14,598 nucleotides of DNA from Clostridia bacterium. GTDB taxonomy: Bacteria; Bacillota_A; Clostridia; Oscillospirales; CAG-272. Under the pieces are notes generated by a model that saw only the letters and a list, made by a program, of their open reading frames with translations, did not search any database and was not told the DNA's origin. Shown here one piece after another: positions 8,275-14,598 of the stretch. Location: the NCBI GenBank assembly GCA_017454075.1, contig JAFTDQ010000143.1:1-14598 (forward strand). The letters are read 5' to 3'. The translations under genes were made by a program, and so were the position numbers. Positions within the stretch are counted from its first letter, which is position 1; the number at the start of each line of letters is the position of its first letter.

Positions 8275-8283
8275 TGGTATTAT
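8275..8283 (+). promoter_or_regulatory. Extended -10 promoter for the response regulator gene
   Basis: TGGTATTAT forms an extended -10 (TGn plus TATTAT at 8278-8283). No strong -35 is at 17 bases; the nearest resemblance, TTCACC (8252-8257), is 20 bases away, consistent with an extended -10 promoter needing little from the -35. Transcription would begin around 8290, leaving a leader of about 115 bases. Confidence 0.5.
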
Positions 8284-8290
8284 GAATTGC

Positions 8291-8393
8291 GCCGACGGAT
8301 CGGCAGACTTAACAATTTGCCGTCCGCGGCGGGAAAACGGCCGATAACAGGACGGCCGTACGACGAACGGACAACGAACGGACAACGAAAGGA
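8291..8393 (+). other. Structured leader with an 11-base tandem repeat before the response regulator
   Basis: This stretch has no gene. It holds the hairpin GCCGA-CGGA-TCGGC (8291-8304), a 7-bp inverted repeat ACGGCCG/CGGCCGT (8337-8343 and 8353-8359, 9-base loop), and two exact tandem copies of ACGAACGGACA (8363-8373 and 8374-8384) followed by a degenerate third copy that becomes the AAAGGA ribosome binding site. No T-tract follows the hairpins, so they are not terminators. The tandem copies could be a protein-binding site or a replication-slippage duplication. Confidence 0.5.
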
Positions 8394-8404
8394 ATATAAT
8401 TCAC

Positions 8405-9085
8405 ATGAAAGTACTTGTTGTTGACGACGAGCAGAGCATCTGCGAAATACTTAAACTCAATCTGGAGGCGCAGGGACACGAGGTCAGATGCGCCTACGAC
8501 GGGGCGGAGGCGATAAGCGTCTTCCGTCTCTACGATCCCGACATCGTCCTGCTTGACATAATGCTCCCGAAAAAGGACGGCTGGCAGGTATGCCGCGAGA
8601 TACGCGAGTTCTCTAACGTACCGATCATAATGATAACGGCGAAGGGAGACACCTTCGACAAGGTCCTCGGACTCGAGCTCGGCGCCGACGATTTCATCGT
8701 CAAGCCGTTTGACACGAAAGAGGTCCTCGCCCGCGTGAAGGCGGTCTCGCGCCGCACGGCGGCCGTAGGTCCGTCGGACGATGAGACGGTCAGATTCGAA
8801 AACATCGAGATAAATCTCCAGAAATACGAGCTCAAGCTGAACGGAACGGCGGTCGACGTGCCTCCGAAGGAGCTCCAGCTGCTCTATTTCCTCGCATCCA
8901 ACTACAATCACGTGTTCACAAGGGATCAGCTCCTCGACAAGGTCTGGGGCTTCGATTACCTCGGCGACTCCCGCACGGTCGACGTGCACGTCAAGCGACT
9001 CCGCGAAAAGATCGAGGGCGTTTCCGACAAATGGCAGATAAAGACCGTCTGGGGCGTCGGATACAAATTCGAGGTCAATCAGTAA
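8405..9085 (+). CDS. OmpR/PhoB-family response regulator
   Basis: 226-residue two-component DNA-binding regulator. The receiver domain (1-120) has the acidic pair D7-D8, phosphoacceptor D51 in LLDIMLP, the switch threonine T78 in MITAKG and K100 in FIVKPFD. A short linker leads to a winged-helix domain (about 130-226) with the expected PPKELQLLYFL, TRDQLLDKVWG, SRTVDVHVKRLREKI and VWGVGYKF segments. All phosphorylation residues are intact, so it should be a functional switch. The kinase gene is not the next gene: a malic enzyme gene lies between them. AAAGGA about 12 bases before the ATG is the ribosome binding site. Targets are unknown; PhoP, WalR and VanR types cannot be told apart here. 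Confidence 0.95.
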   Translation: MKVLVVDDEQSICEILKLNLEAQGHEVRCAYDGAEAISVFRLYDPDIVLLDIMLPKKDGWQVCREIREFSNVPIIMITAKGDTFDKVLGLELGADDFIVKPFDTKEVLARVKAVSRRTAAVGPSDDETVRFENIEINLQKYELKLNGTAVDVPPKELQLLYFLASNYNHVFTRDQLLDKVWGFDYLGDSRTVDVHVKRLREKIEGVSDKWQIKTVWGVGYKFEVNQ

Positions 9086-9102
9086 ATTACCGCAGATAAC
9101 TT

Positions 9103-9155
9103 AAAACCCGCGGAGGCGGACAGCTCGCGCTGTTTACTTTTCGCGGGTTTTGGTT
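9103..9155 (+). terminator. Long-stem hairpin after the response regulator, overlapping the next promoter
   Basis: AAAACCCGCG (9103-9112) pairs perfectly with CGCGGGTTTT (9142-9151), and the loop contains a second stem ACAGC-TCGC-GCTGT (9120-9133). The T-rich tail (TTTTGGTTT) fits an intrinsic terminator, though the two G residues weaken it. The right arm and tail occupy the spacer of the promoter at 9133-9161, so end of one transcript and start of the next share the same bases. Confidence 0.6.
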
Positions 9156-9161
9156 TATAAT
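9133..9161 (+). promoter_or_regulatory. Promoter of the malic enzyme-kinase-surface protein operon
   Basis: TTTACT (9133-9138), a 17-base spacer and a perfect TATAAT (9156-9161). Transcription would start near 9168, about 73 bases before the malic enzyme ATG. The -35 matches consensus at four of six positions. Confidence 0.65.
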
Positions 9162-9240
9162 ATATCGGTGCTTTGAAGAAAAAAGCCCCGTGGAACCGAA
9201 ACGGGGACGGCACTATTACACGGATAAAAAGAGGCAGGCA

Positions 9241-10419
9241 ATGTCGGGAAAAGGCAGAGAAGAGGCGCTTTCAGCCCACGAAAAATGGCAGGGAAAAATC
9301 GAGGTCACCCCGCGCGCCGAGGTGAGGACCAGGGCGGAGCTTTCCGTCGCGTACACCCCCGGCGTGGCGGAGCCGTGTCTTGAGATAAGCCGCGACCCGG
9401 AGCTCTCGTACAGATACACCCGCCGCGGCAACCTCGTCGCCGTCGTGACGGACGGCACGGCCGTGCTGGGTCTCGGTGACATAGGACCCGAGGCGGGAAT
9501 GCCGGTTATGGAAGGGAAATGCGTCCTTTTCAAGACCTTCGGCGGCGTCGACGCCTTTCCGATCTGCATAAGGTCGAAGGACGTCGACGAGATAGTCAAC
9601 ACCGTCCGGCTCATATCGGGGTCGTTCGGAGGGATAAACCTCGAGGATATCTCGGCCCCGCGGTGCTTTGAGATAGAGCGCCGGCTGAAGGAATGCTGCG
9701 ATATTCCCGTCTTCCACGACGACCAGCACGGAACGGCGGTCGTCGTGACCGCCGCGCTGACAAACGTCTGCCGGCTGAAAAAGCGTCCCATGTCGTCCCT
9801 TCGCGCCGTCGTGAACGGCGCGGGCTCCGCGGGGATCGCGATAACGAAGCTGCTCATCGCCTCGGGACTCGAGGACGTCGTCATGTGCGACAGGAGAGGG
9901 GCGCTTTACCGGGGCTGCGAATGGATGAACCCCGCTCAGGCGGAGATGGCGGAAATAACGAACGGGGAGGGTCTCACGGGCGATCTTGCCTCGGTGATGA
10001 AGGGGCGCGACGTCTTTATCGGCGTGTCCGCCCCGGGCGTCGTCACGAAGGAAATGGTGAAGAGCATGGCGGAGGGACCGGTGATATTCCCGATGGCGAA
10101 CCCGACCCCCGAGATATTCCCGGAGGAGGCGCTCGCGGCCGGCGCCTCGGTCGTCGGCTCGGGCAGATCCGACTACCCCAACCAGATAAACAACCTCCTC
10201 GCCTTCCCGGGCATATTCCGCGGCGCGCTCGACGTAAGAGCCCGGGACATAAACGAAGAAATGAAGCTCGCGGCGGCGAGGGCGATCGCCGGGATAATAC
10301 CCGACGAAGAGCTTTCGGAGGAATATATCATCCCCGATCCGTTTGACAGGCGTGTGGCGTCCGCCGTGGCGGCCGCCGTGGCAGAGGCGGCGCGCGCGAC
10401 CGGGTCGGCGAGGATCTGA
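9241..10419 (+). CDS. Malic enzyme (NAD(P)-dependent, oxaloacetate-decarboxylating type)
   Basis: 392-residue malic enzyme of the short bacterial class without the phosphotransacetylase domain; oxidatively decarboxylates L-malate to pyruvate and CO2 in the cytoplasm. Visible are AYTPGVAEPC with Y38 as the expected proton donor, TDGTAVLGLGDIGPEAGMP, the lysine-containing VMEGKCVLFK, EDISAPRCFEIE, metal-site FHDDQHG (D160, D161), the Rossmann loop GAGSAG (193-198) and GRSDYPNQINN towards the C-terminus. D217 after the second strand suggests NAD, but the two following arginines leave NADP possible. The ATG at 9241 is chosen because AGAGG lies 7-11 bases upstream; an in-frame GTG at 9190 would add 17 unconserved residues. 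Only 6 bases separate it from the kinase gene, so the two are co-transcribed. Confidence 0.93.
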   Translation: MSGKGREEALSAHEKWQGKIEVTPRAEVRTRAELSVAYTPGVAEPCLEISRDPELSYRYTRRGNLVAVVTDGTAVLGLGDIGPEAGMPVMEGKCVLFKTFGGVDAFPICIRSKDVDEIVNTVRLISGSFGGINLEDISAPRCFEIERRLKECCDIPVFHDDQHGTAVVVTAALTNVCRLKKRPMSSLRAVVNGAGSAGIAITKLLIASGLEDVVMCDRRGALYRGCEWMNPAQAEMAEITNGEGLTGDLASVMKGRDVFIGVSAPGVVTKEMVKSMAEGPVIFPMANPTPEIFPEEALAAGASVVGSGRSDYPNQINNLLAFPGIFRGALDVRARDINEEMKLAAARAIAGIIPDEELSEEYIIPDPFDRRVASAVAAAVAEAARATGSARI

Positions 10420-10425
10420 CAGATC

Positions 10426-11937
10426 ATGTTCAAAAGCATTTTCACAAAATTTTTCGCGACCTTCGTGCTGATAATAGTCCTGAGCTTCTCGCTCATGGCG
10501 ACGCTTTTCAGCACGATGATAGCGGAGCATTACCGGTCCCTCGCGAACCGTCAGCTGAAGGACGTCGCGGAGGCGTACGGAACGCTCCTCGAAACGAGGA
10601 TAAGCGAATCGGGCAGCGACGGGCTCGCCGGATATTTCGGGGAACACAGGACCGAGATGAGGTCAGTTTTCGCCGCGTTCAGAAAGGCGCTCAGCGACGA
10701 TTTCGCGATACTCCTCACCGACGCGGACGGCGCCGTCCTGTTTTCGTTCGGCTTCAGACCCGGCGAGCTTGCCGGAAGCGAGGTAAGCAAAAGCGTCCTC
10801 GACCGTTTGAGCGGCGGAGCGTACACCGGGACCGGGGATCTCGACGGGGTGATAAACGGCAGCCGCTCGGTTTACGGGCTTTCGGTTAATGTGCCCGGGG
10901 GATCATCGGGGGCCGTTTTCGTATGCAAATCGTCCGAATCGGTCAACCAGATTGTTTCGACGACCGTCAAGACCATAATAATGACGAGTCTCTGGATGAC
11001 CCTCGCTACCCTCATCGCCGTTTATTTCATAAGCGAGAGGATAGCCGCCCCGCTCCACGAGCTCGCAAACGCGGCGAAGGCCTACGGGAACGGAAAGTTC
11101 GACGTCAGGGTAAAGGTAAGCGGCACGAACGAGGTCGCCGAGCTCGGCGCGGCGATGAACAACATGGCGGCGTCGATCGAAAAGCTCGAGAACACCCGCT
11201 CGGAGTTCCTTTCGAGCGTCGCGCACGATCTGAGGACTCCGATGACGACCATTTCGGGCTTCGTCGAGGCGATACTCGACGGGACGATACCGAAGGACCG
11301 GCAGGATTATTACCTCCGCCTGATCTCCGAGGAGATAAAGCGGATATCCAAGCTCGTCAGCGCCCTGCTCGACGTCTCCCGTCTCCAGTCGGGGGACAGG
11401 AAATTCGTCATGGCGCCCTTCGACGTCTGTGAGATGGCGAGGATCATACTCATCAATTTCGAACAGAAGATAGAAAAGAAAAAGCTCGACGTCGAATTCG
11501 ACGCTCCGGACGACGGGCTTTACGTTTACGCCGATCACGACGCGGTGTATCAGATACTTTACAATATATGCGACAACGCGGTCAAGTTCTCGCGCGAAGG
11601 CGGCAAATACCGGGTTCGCATAACCCGCGTAAAGGAAAAAGTCTCGGTATCTGTGTACAACGAGGGCGACGGCATACCCGAAGAGGATCTGCCAAAGGTT
11701 TTCGACAGGTTTTACAAGGCGGACCGCAGCCGCGGGATGGACCGCTCCGGCACCGGGCTCGGTCTGTATATCGCGAAATCAATAATAGACGCGCACGGCG
11801 AGGACATAAAGGTCGATTCCGTCTACGGAAAATACTGCGAGTTCACCTTCACCCTCGCGGCGGCGACCGACTCGCAGATAAAAAAGCGTCTTTCCGAGAA
11901 AAACGCAAGACCTGGACAGAAGGAGCAGGGACAGTGA
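10426..11937 (+). CDS. Membrane sensor histidine kinase (HAMP-HisKA-HATPase)
   Basis: 503-residue PhoR/WalK-type kinase. One membrane helix at about 10-32, an extracytoplasmic sensor of about 145 residues (roughly 35-180), a second helix at 183-203, then HAMP (about 204-258), the HisKA dimerisation domain with H-box SVAHDLRTP (H267), and an ATP-binding domain with N384 in NICDNA, D415 in GDGIP and G-box SGTGLGL around 441-447. All catalytic boxes are intact. It is the likely partner of the OmpR-type regulator encoded two genes upstream. The start ATG is 6 bases after the malic enzyme stop, with GAGGA inside that gene's end. Its stop is shared with the GTG of the surface protein gene (GTGA overlap). 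The sensor domain has no recognised ligand pattern. Confidence 0.94.
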   Translation: MFKSIFTKFFATFVLIIVLSFSLMATLFSTMIAEHYRSLANRQLKDVAEAYGTLLETRISESGSDGLAGYFGEHRTEMRSVFAAFRKALSDDFAILLTDADGAVLFSFGFRPGELAGSEVSKSVLDRLSGGAYTGTGDLDGVINGSRSVYGLSVNVPGGSSGAVFVCKSSESVNQIVSTTVKTIIMTSLWMTLATLIAVYFISERIAAPLHELANAAKAYGNGKFDVRVKVSGTNEVAELGAAMNNMAASIEKLENTRSEFLSSVAHDLRTPMTTISGFVEAILDGTIPKDRQDYYLRLISEEIKRISKLVSALLDVSRLQSGDRKFVMAPFDVCEMARIILINFEQKIEKKKLDVEFDAPDDGLYVYADHDAVYQILYNICDNAVKFSREGGKYRVRITRVKEKVSVSVYNEGDGIPEEDLPKVFDRFYKADRSRGMDRSGTGLGLYIAKSIIDAHGEDIKVDSVYGKYCEFTFTLAAATDSQIKKRLSEKNARPGQKEQGQ

Positions 11938-14108
11938 AAAAATTGCTGACGGCGGTCCTTTCGTCCGTTCTGTTTGTCGTTTCGTATATAGTCTGCGCGG
12001 CGGGAGGACCGCCGCGCTTTGACGTTGAGGGCGGGACCGGCCGGCTCGGCGGTGACGTCACGCTCCGCGCCGAACAGGACGGCGCGACGGGCGCGGTCTG
12101 GCTCATGACGGAGGGGGACGCGCTCGTCCCGGCGGGGGGAGAGGCGGCGTCTGTCCCGTCAGGCGGCGCGCTCGTCTCGACCCTGACCCTGAAAAAAGTT
12201 TCGCAGGGCGACGTGACGCGGGATTATTACTGCGTTTTCTTCGCGCCCGACGGCTGCTCCGTTTCAAATCCCGCAAGGATCGTGTGTCTGCCCGAAATAA
12301 GGGAGGACAGCGCGCCGGGGGTCGGCGGGGAGTTCGACTCCGGACCCGCCTCGGATCACGTCGGCAAACAGCGCCTGTCCTGCGCCTGGCTCGCCGTGAG
12401 CGACGAAGGCACGCCTGACGGCGGATATCTGAGCGGGACGGGCTGGTACAGAGTCACCCCCGACGGGGAATACCGCATGATCGCCGAGGGCGGGCGCGAG
12501 ATCCCGTGCGGCGGGGCGCTCGCCCTGCCGGGGCTTACCCGCGAGGACAGCGGCGCGACCTACGCGTACAGGGTAGTGAACCGCGCCGGGACGTCCGAGC
12601 TTATTCTTTCGGTCACGCTCGAGGGGACGGACAGCGCCGTGTCGAAATACGTCGGGCGCGTCTCTCTCGTCCCGACCCCTTCGGGGGAGATAGTTTCGGG
12701 CGAGCCGGACAAATATACCGTGACGGGATGGTCGGAGGACGGCGGAGAATACGCGATCTTTGTCAAGGCCGAGGGGGATTATAAATTCCGTTCTGACAGC
12801 CGTCAGATCTCCGGGCGGCTCGGGATGATCCCGCTCGTTTCGGACAAAACGCCGGGGATCGCCGCCGCGGAGCTCGTCCTTCGCGGAAAAGAAGAAGTAA
12901 AGGGGACGCCGGCGGTCTCGGTGACCTCGACGGTCCTGACGCCCGAAAACGGCTCGGCTGAGACGGGCGCGCCGTCCGCGGCTCAGGTTTTCGGTCTGCC
13001 CTCCGGCGCTTCGCTCACGGGCGGCGTGCTGACGGCTCCGCACGGCGGCTTTTCGTTCGCCGCGGTCGACGGAAACGAAATAAAATGCTTCACGGTGTCG
13101 GAGAACGTGCCGGCCGGCGAGCCGCCGGTCTTCGTCACCGAACGCCTCGACGGAGGAAACGTCGGGGAGGGCTATTCGTTCAGGGTCACGTTCCTGCCGT
13201 CCGACGCGCTTATCTCAGAGGTGGGGGACACACTTTCCTCCCTTGGGCTTACGCTCGGGCCCGACGGGGTGATAAGCGGCGTGCCGACCCTACCGGGGAA
13301 CCGCGAGATCACCCTTTCGCTCATGAGCGGCGGGGCGGAGACCAGAAAGACCTTCGTCCTCGCGATCTCCGAAAAAAAGGAAAGCTATAAGATAACGTTT
13401 ATCAAAAACGGCGGGAGCGGCGAGATGCCCGAGATCACGGTCGGCGCCGAGCCGGGGCTTTACACCGTCCCCGGATGCGGGTTCGGTCCGCCCTCCGGGG
13501 CAAAGGCCTTCTCTCACTGGAGCAGCGCGGCGGGGGATCTTTTCCCCGGCGAGGTGATAACCGTCACGTCGGATCTGAAACTGAGCGCCGTGTGGACGGC
13601 GGCGGAGCACGTCCATTCGTTCAGGGCGACCCCGTCGGGCGACGTTCACGTCTTTTCCTGCTCCTGCGGGGAGAGCTATACGGCCGCGCATACCGGCGGT
13701 ACGGCCGACTGCCGGAACAGGGCAAAGTGCGAGGTCTGCGGAGCCGCCTACGGCTCAAAGGCGCCTCACAGCTACAAAAACGGCGTCTGCGAGGTATGCG
13801 GGGCAAAGGAGCCGAAGACTCCCGGAACGGGCCCCGCGCCGTCCGTTACCTCCCCCGGCGGGGAGACGACGGACCCGGAGCCGGTCTCCGGCGCCGCGAC
13901 CGGGGAAAATACCCCTCCGGTATATGAAACGGATGACACGGGGACGGTAACGGATAAAAGCTCATCCCCGGGGGAGACGACCGGTCCCGTGATCGTCGCA
14001 ACGCGCCGCCCGCCCGACCTTGTCGTCATTATAATCCTTCTCCTGCTCGTCGTCGCGTGCCTTTCGGCGGGGATCGTCTCCCTCGCCGACGCGAAAAGGA
14101 AAAGATGA
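11934..14108 (+). CDS. Membrane-anchored multi-domain surface protein (Ig-like, InlB-type repeat, Cys-rich module)
   Basis: 724 residues, no specific function recognised. The GTG at 11934 is chosen because AAGGAG lies 8 bases upstream and a signal peptide follows at once (MKKLLTAVL..., residues 1 to about 23). Domains: an Ig-like module near 25-125 with a DYYC strand; a second beta-rich part near 140-240; a putative-Ig (He_PIG-like) module near 400-480 ending LAISEKK; an InlB/Listeria-Bacteroides-type repeat near 484-555 (ITFIKNGGSG ... FSHW); a Cys/His cluster at 576-622 (CSC, CEVCGA twice) that could bind metal or form disulfides; a Pro/Thr/Ser-rich linker; and a single helix at about 695-716 followed by AKRKR, which should hold it in the membrane with the rest outside. 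No LPXTG motif is present. Overlap with the kinase gene implies coupled synthesis. Confidence 0.85.
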   Translation: MKKLLTAVLSSVLFVVSYIVCAAGGPPRFDVEGGTGRLGGDVTLRAEQDGATGAVWLMTEGDALVPAGGEAASVPSGGALVSTLTLKKVSQGDVTRDYYCVFFAPDGCSVSNPARIVCLPEIREDSAPGVGGEFDSGPASDHVGKQRLSCAWLAVSDEGTPDGGYLSGTGWYRVTPDGEYRMIAEGGREIPCGGALALPGLTREDSGATYAYRVVNRAGTSELILSVTLEGTDSAVSKYVGRVSLVPTPSGEIVSGEPDKYTVTGWSEDGGEYAIFVKAEGDYKFRSDSRQISGRLGMIPLVSDKTPGIAAAELVLRGKEEVKGTPAVSVTSTVLTPENGSAETGAPSAAQVFGLPSGASLTGGVLTAPHGGFSFAAVDGNEIKCFTVSENVPAGEPPVFVTERLDGGNVGEGYSFRVTFLPSDALISEVGDTLSSLGLTLGPDGVISGVPTLPGNREITLSLMSGGAETRKTFVLAISEKKESYKITFIKNGGSGEMPEITVGAEPGLYTVPGCGFGPPSGAKAFSHWSSAAGDLFPGEVITVTSDLKLSAVWTAAEHVHSFRATPSGDVHVFSCSCGESYTAAHTGGTADCRNRAKCEVCGAAYGSKAPHSYKNGVCEVCGAKEPKTPGTGPAPSVTSPGGETTDPEPVSGAATGENTPPVYETDDTGTVTDKSSSPGETTGPVIVATRRPPDLVVIIILLLLVVACLSAGIVSLADAKRKR

Positions 14109-14145
14109 ACGGCGTAACGGCTCAACGGAATAAGAAAAAAGCGCC

Positions 14146-14188
14146 TCGGGACGCCTGCGATAGAGCAGGTGTCCCGATCTTTCTTTTG
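14146..14188 (+). terminator. Strong intrinsic terminator ending the kinase/surface-protein operon
   Basis: TCGGGACGCCTGC (14146-14158) pairs with GCAGGTGTCCCGA (14165-14177) through 13 pairs including one G-U, with a 6-base loop, followed by TCTTTCTTTT. It lies 37 bases after the surface protein stop. An A-rich run just upstream (14134-14140) means it may also act on minus-strand transcripts. Confidence 0.9.
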
Positions 14189-14226
14189 ATTTGTGAACCT
14201 GTCTGATCTGTATAATATCCTTCCGC

Positions 14227-14244
14227 ATAAATAACATAAATAAC
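14227..14244. repeat. Short tandem repeat ATAAATAAC x2
   Basis: Two exact adjacent copies of ATAAATAAC (14227-14235 and 14236-14244) lie between the two terminators, in AT-rich intergenic DNA. Probably slippage; no function can be assigned. Confidence 0.5.
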
Positions 14245-14246
14245 GC

Positions 14247-14288
14247 AAACGCACTTTTGACAGCCCGGGGCCGTCAAAAGTGCGTTTT
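14247..14288. terminator. Second inverted repeat, probable bidirectional terminator
   Basis: A 15-bp perfect inverted repeat (AAACGCACTTTTGAC at 14247-14261, GTCAAAAGTGCGTTT at 14273-14287) with an 11-base GC-rich loop. On the plus strand it is followed by a T-rich run (TTTTGTTTATTT). On the minus strand it is followed by GCGTTATTTATG, a weaker tail, but it is well placed to end the minus-strand gene whose stop is at 14363. Confidence 0.75.
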
Positions 14289-14362
14289 GTTTATTTAAAA
14301 GATGACGTAGTTTTAGCAGTTATTTCAAAACGTGAATAATTATTTTGCAAAAAACAGTATTC

Positions 14363-14598
14363 TCATTGAATAGAAACAGTATCGTTGTTTTTCTTTTTTA
14401 CAAAATACATCAGCATGAACGTGACCACTCCCGAAGCTATTATCACGATTATATCTATCGGTGCAAGCACGACTCCGTGTATCCCGTTAAAGAGAAAGCC
14501 GGTACCGAAGCGGTAAAGATGAGCGTGAAGCAAGATCATTTCTCCGATATACATTACGAGTGTAGTAATGGTTGCTGCAATCGTCGGAATCCAAAGGG
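14363..14598 (-). CDS. Multi-spanning membrane protein, C-terminal fragment (runs off the window)
   Basis: The last 78 residues of a minus-strand gene whose 5' part lies beyond the right edge; the reading frame is open to the window end, so no start is assigned. The fragment has one hydrophobic stretch (WIPTIAATITTLVMYIGEMI), a polar turn (HAHLYRFGTG), and a second strong helix (APIDIIVIIASGVVTFMLMY) followed by a basic tail FVKKKNN. This looks like the end of a polytopic inner-membrane protein. The general look recalls acyltransferase-3 or polysaccharide-export proteins, but no diagnostic motif is visible and the family is not assigned. It is AT-richer than the rest of the window. Confidence 0.7.
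   Translation of the reverse strand, partial: LWIPTIAATITTLVMYIGEMILLHAHLYRFGTGFLFNGIHGVVLAPIDIIVIIASGVVTFMLMYFVKKKNNDTVSIQ

Noticed and set aside
8363..8393. CRISPR-like repeat before the response regulator
   Set aside because: The repeats are only 11 bases and directly adjacent with no spacers.
9271..10647. Long minus-strand frame across the malic enzyme and kinase start
   Set aside because: It overlaps two clear plus-strand genes, shows no motifs and has shadow-type composition.
11568..11933. Upstream extension of the surface protein frame into the kinase gene
   Set aside because: This part overlaps the kinase ATP-binding domain, is Arg-rich and precedes the signal peptide. The GTG at 11934 with a good ribosome binding site is the real start.

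Overview
The window looks like chromosomal DNA from a GC-rich member of the Clostridia (Bacillota), probably an uncultured gut-type lineage. The evidence is an RNase J with an intact C-terminal part, sigma-A-like promoters (TTGACA-17-TAAAAT, TTGATT-17-TATAAT), OmpR/PhoR-type signalling genes, AGGAGG-like ribosome binding sites, and a surface protein built from InlB-like and Ig-like modules. Coding DNA is GC-rich, yet isoleucine is very often ATA. No tRNA, rRNA, CRISPR array, insertion sequence or phage gene was seen.

Left block, minus strand (1-3927). RNase J (rnj) is followed 9 bases later by a small L-rhamnose mutarotase gene (rhaM). Downstream is a separately promoted lipoprotein that binds peptide-like ligands for an ABC importer; its permease genes, if present, lie beyond the left edge.

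Divergent intergenic region (3928-4281). Towards rnj it holds a candidate structured leader RNA ending in a clear intrinsic terminator, 68 bases before the rnj start codon. Towards the right it holds a near-consensus promoter with a CsoR-like inverted repeat for the copper ATPase gene. The rnj leader is the best candidate here for something undescribed.

Middle block, plus strand (4282-8204). A Cu(I)-exporting P1B ATPase with metal-binding domains at both ends overlaps by 4 bases a PepD-type dipeptidase, making a copper-responsive two-gene operon.

Right block, plus strand (8405-14108). An OmpR-family response regulator is followed by a hairpin that overlaps the next promoter. Then come an NAD(P)-malic enzyme, a membrane histidine kinase and a membrane-anchored, multi-domain surface protein, packed as one operon (6-base gap, then a GTGA overlap) ending at a strong terminator. 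A metabolic enzyme therefore sits inside what is probably a cognate regulator-kinase pair, and the kinase is translationally coupled to an exported protein.

Right edge (14190-14598). Base composition becomes clearly AT-richer. After a second strong inverted repeat, the C-terminal end of a minus-strand multi-spanning membrane protein runs off the window.
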